From JAWXCE01 sp033764775 (GTDB lineage Bacteria; Pseudomonadota; Alphaproteobacteria; Rhizobiales; Rhodomicrobiaceae): a DNA stretch of 64,000 nt. The notes beneath the pieces were generated by a model. That model was not told where the DNA came from and ran no database searches. It worked only from the letters and a program-made list of their open reading frames with translations. The stretch lies in assembly GCA_033764775.1 (NCBI GenBank), contig JANRIQ010000006.1, positions 1-64,000 on the forward strand, in the 5' to 3' direction. Every line of letters starts with the position of its first letter. Position 1 is the first letter of the stretch. Both the position numbers and the translations under genes were made by a program. Positions 62,328 through 64,000 of the stretch are shown here, in pieces.

Positions 62328-63413
62328 ATGCTTTATCTCCTCAGCCAATACGGCGACGTGTGGCAGTTCTTCAATCTGTTCCGCTACACGACGTTCCGCG
62401 CGGGCGGGGCCGTGATGACGGCGATGATCGTGATTTTCGTGTTCGGCCCGGGCCTCATCAACACGCTGCGGTTTCGGCAGGGCAAGGGCCAGCCGATCCG
62501 GGTGGACGGGCCGCAAACGCATTTCAGCAAGAAGGGCACGCCGACCATGGGCGGGCTGATGATTTTGCTCGGCGTCGGCGTGGCGACGATCCTGTGGGCC
62601 AACCTGTCCAACCAGTATGTGTGGGTGGTGCTGGCCGTGACGCTCTCCTACGGCCTGATCGGTTTTTACGACGATTTCCTGAAAGTGACGAAGCGCTCGT
62701 CCGCGGGCTTCTCGGGCCGCATCAAGCTCATCCTGGAGCTAGGCATCGCGGCGGTGGCCGCCTACGCCATCGCCAGCATCGGCGACCAGCCGTTCTCAAC
62801 CTCGATCACCTTCCCGTTCTTCAAGGACGCGATCTTCGACCTGGGCATCATCTTTTTCACGCTGCTCGGCGTGTTCGTCATCGCGGGCGCCGGCAACGCG
62901 GTGAACCTGACGGACGGGCTTGACGGCCTCGCCATCGTGCCGGTGATGATCGCCGCCGCCGCCTTCGGCATCATCGCTTATCTTGTAGGCAACAAGATTT
63001 TCGCGGACTATCTGCAAGTGCATTACGTCGCCGGATCGGGCGAACTGGCCGTGGTGTGCGCAGCGTTCATCGGCGCGGGCCTCGGCTTTTTGTGGTTTAA
63101 CGCGCCCCCCGCCATGATCTTCATGGGCGACACGGGCAGCCTGGCGCTCGGCGGCGCGCTCGGGGCCATCGCGGTCGCCACCAAGCACGAGATCGTGCTC
63201 GGCATCATCGGCGGGCTGTTCGTGCTGGAGACGCTGTCGGTCATCGTGCAGGTGCTGTCGTTCAAGCTAACAGGCAAGCGGGTGTTCCGAATGGCCCCGC
63301 TCCATCACCATTTCGAGCAGAAAGGCTGGGCCGAACCCACGGTTGTCGTCAGGTTCTGGATAATCGCGGTGGTTTTGGCGCTGATCGGTTTATCGACGCT
63401 CAAACTGCGTTAA
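62328..63413 (+). CDS. mraY: Phospho-MurNAc-pentapeptide translocase
   Basis: A 361-residue membrane enzyme with about ten helices that moves phospho-MurNAc-pentapeptide onto undecaprenyl phosphate, forming lipid I. Family motifs are KKGTPTMGGLMILLG, the catalytic Asp region GFYDDFLKVTKRSS, NAVNLTDGLDGLAIVP, and FRMAPLHHHFEQKGW. It lies 15 bases after the murE-murF fusion and nine before murD. Confidence 0.97.
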   Translation: MLYLLSQYGDVWQFFNLFRYTTFRAGGAVMTAMIVIFVFGPGLINTLRFRQGKGQPIRVDGPQTHFSKKGTPTMGGLMILLGVGVATILWANLSNQYVWVVLAVTLSYGLIGFYDDFLKVTKRSSAGFSGRIKLILELGIAAVAAYAIASIGDQPFSTSITFPFFKDAIFDLGIIFFTLLGVFVIAGAGNAVNLTDGLDGLAIVPVMIAAAAFGIIAYLVGNKIFADYLQVHYVAGSGELAVVCAAFIGAGLGFLWFNAPPAMIFMGDTGSLALGGALGAIAVATKHEIVLGIIGGLFVLETLSVIVQVLSFKLTGKRVFRMAPLHHHFEQKGWAEPTVVVRFWIIAVVLALIGLSTLKLR

Positions 63414-63422
63414 GCTCGGCTC

Positions 63423-64000
<578 letters not shown>

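Overview
The window is GC-rich bacterial chromosome, about two thirds G+C by eye. It reads as an alphaproteobacterium, most likely Hyphomicrobiales (Rhizobiales). Supporting evidence is an IalB-family secreted protein, the order ddl-ftsQ-ftsA-ftsZ-lpxC-bamD-recN-ligA, leuD/leuB/asd in one neighbourhood, and alphaproteobacterial-style small genes. A protein resembling the 'H4MPT-linked C1 transfer' family at 39 kb hints at a methylotrophic or methanotrophic lineage, but this rests on one gene.

Layout. 1-8.5 kb: an AsmA-like envelope protein cut by the left edge, UvrD-type helicase, a DUF3754 membrane protein and prmA. 8.5-14 kb: small DUF1127-like protein, aminopeptidase P, a SemiSWEET transporter, a YejA-like peptide-binding protein and an IalB-family protein. 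14-26.7 kb (minus strand): a long cell-envelope, division and repair run headed by a DNA methyltransferase and followed by ddl, ftsQ, ftsA, ftsZ, lpxC, bamD, recN and ligA. 26.8-28.5 kb: fumC and a ribbon-helix-helix protein. 28.5-37.4 kb (minus): asd, leuB and leuD, with an accessory stretch between leuB and asd. That stretch holds a stand-alone HsdR_N-type nuclease, an AbrB-family membrane protein and an AT-rich two-gene cassette (ACT-like protein plus TIR-like protein). 37.4-42.8 kb: a tightly overlapping operon (C1-transfer-like protein, two zincin-type proteins, MarC), an RhlE-type helicase and a UdgX-type uracil-DNA glycosylase. 43-55 kb: an unrecognised 443-residue protein, MsbA-like exporter, glycosyltransferase, orphan ParA with an overlapping small gene, cold-shock protein, class D beta-lactamase, RNase P RNA, an unusual alkaline phosphatase, DsbA/FrnE protein and CDP-alcohol phosphatidyltransferase. 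55-64 kb (plus): the first half of the dcw cluster, mraZ-rsmH-ftsL-ftsI-murE/murF fusion-mraY-murD, cut by the right edge.

How it fits together. The division and cell-wall (dcw) cluster is split. The mraZ...murD half runs rightward at 55-64 kb and the ddl-ftsQAZ-lpxC half runs leftward at 18-25 kb, about 30 kb away. The murE and murF enzymes, which act on successive precursors, are fused through a long Pro/Ala/Glu linker. mraZ is preceded by six boxes at an exact 10-bp period, which look like a MraZ autoregulatory operator.

The best candidate for an undescribed system is the AT-rich pair at 29629-31337. The upstream product has two ACT-like segments and the downstream product has a helical N-terminus plus a TIR or nucleoside-hydrolase-like Rossmannoid domain with a plausible catalytic glutamate. 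The two genes overlap by 7 bases and sit in an interval that otherwise carries housekeeping amino-acid genes. A sensor-effector defence role is inference. All calls come from reading the sequence; no database search was possible.
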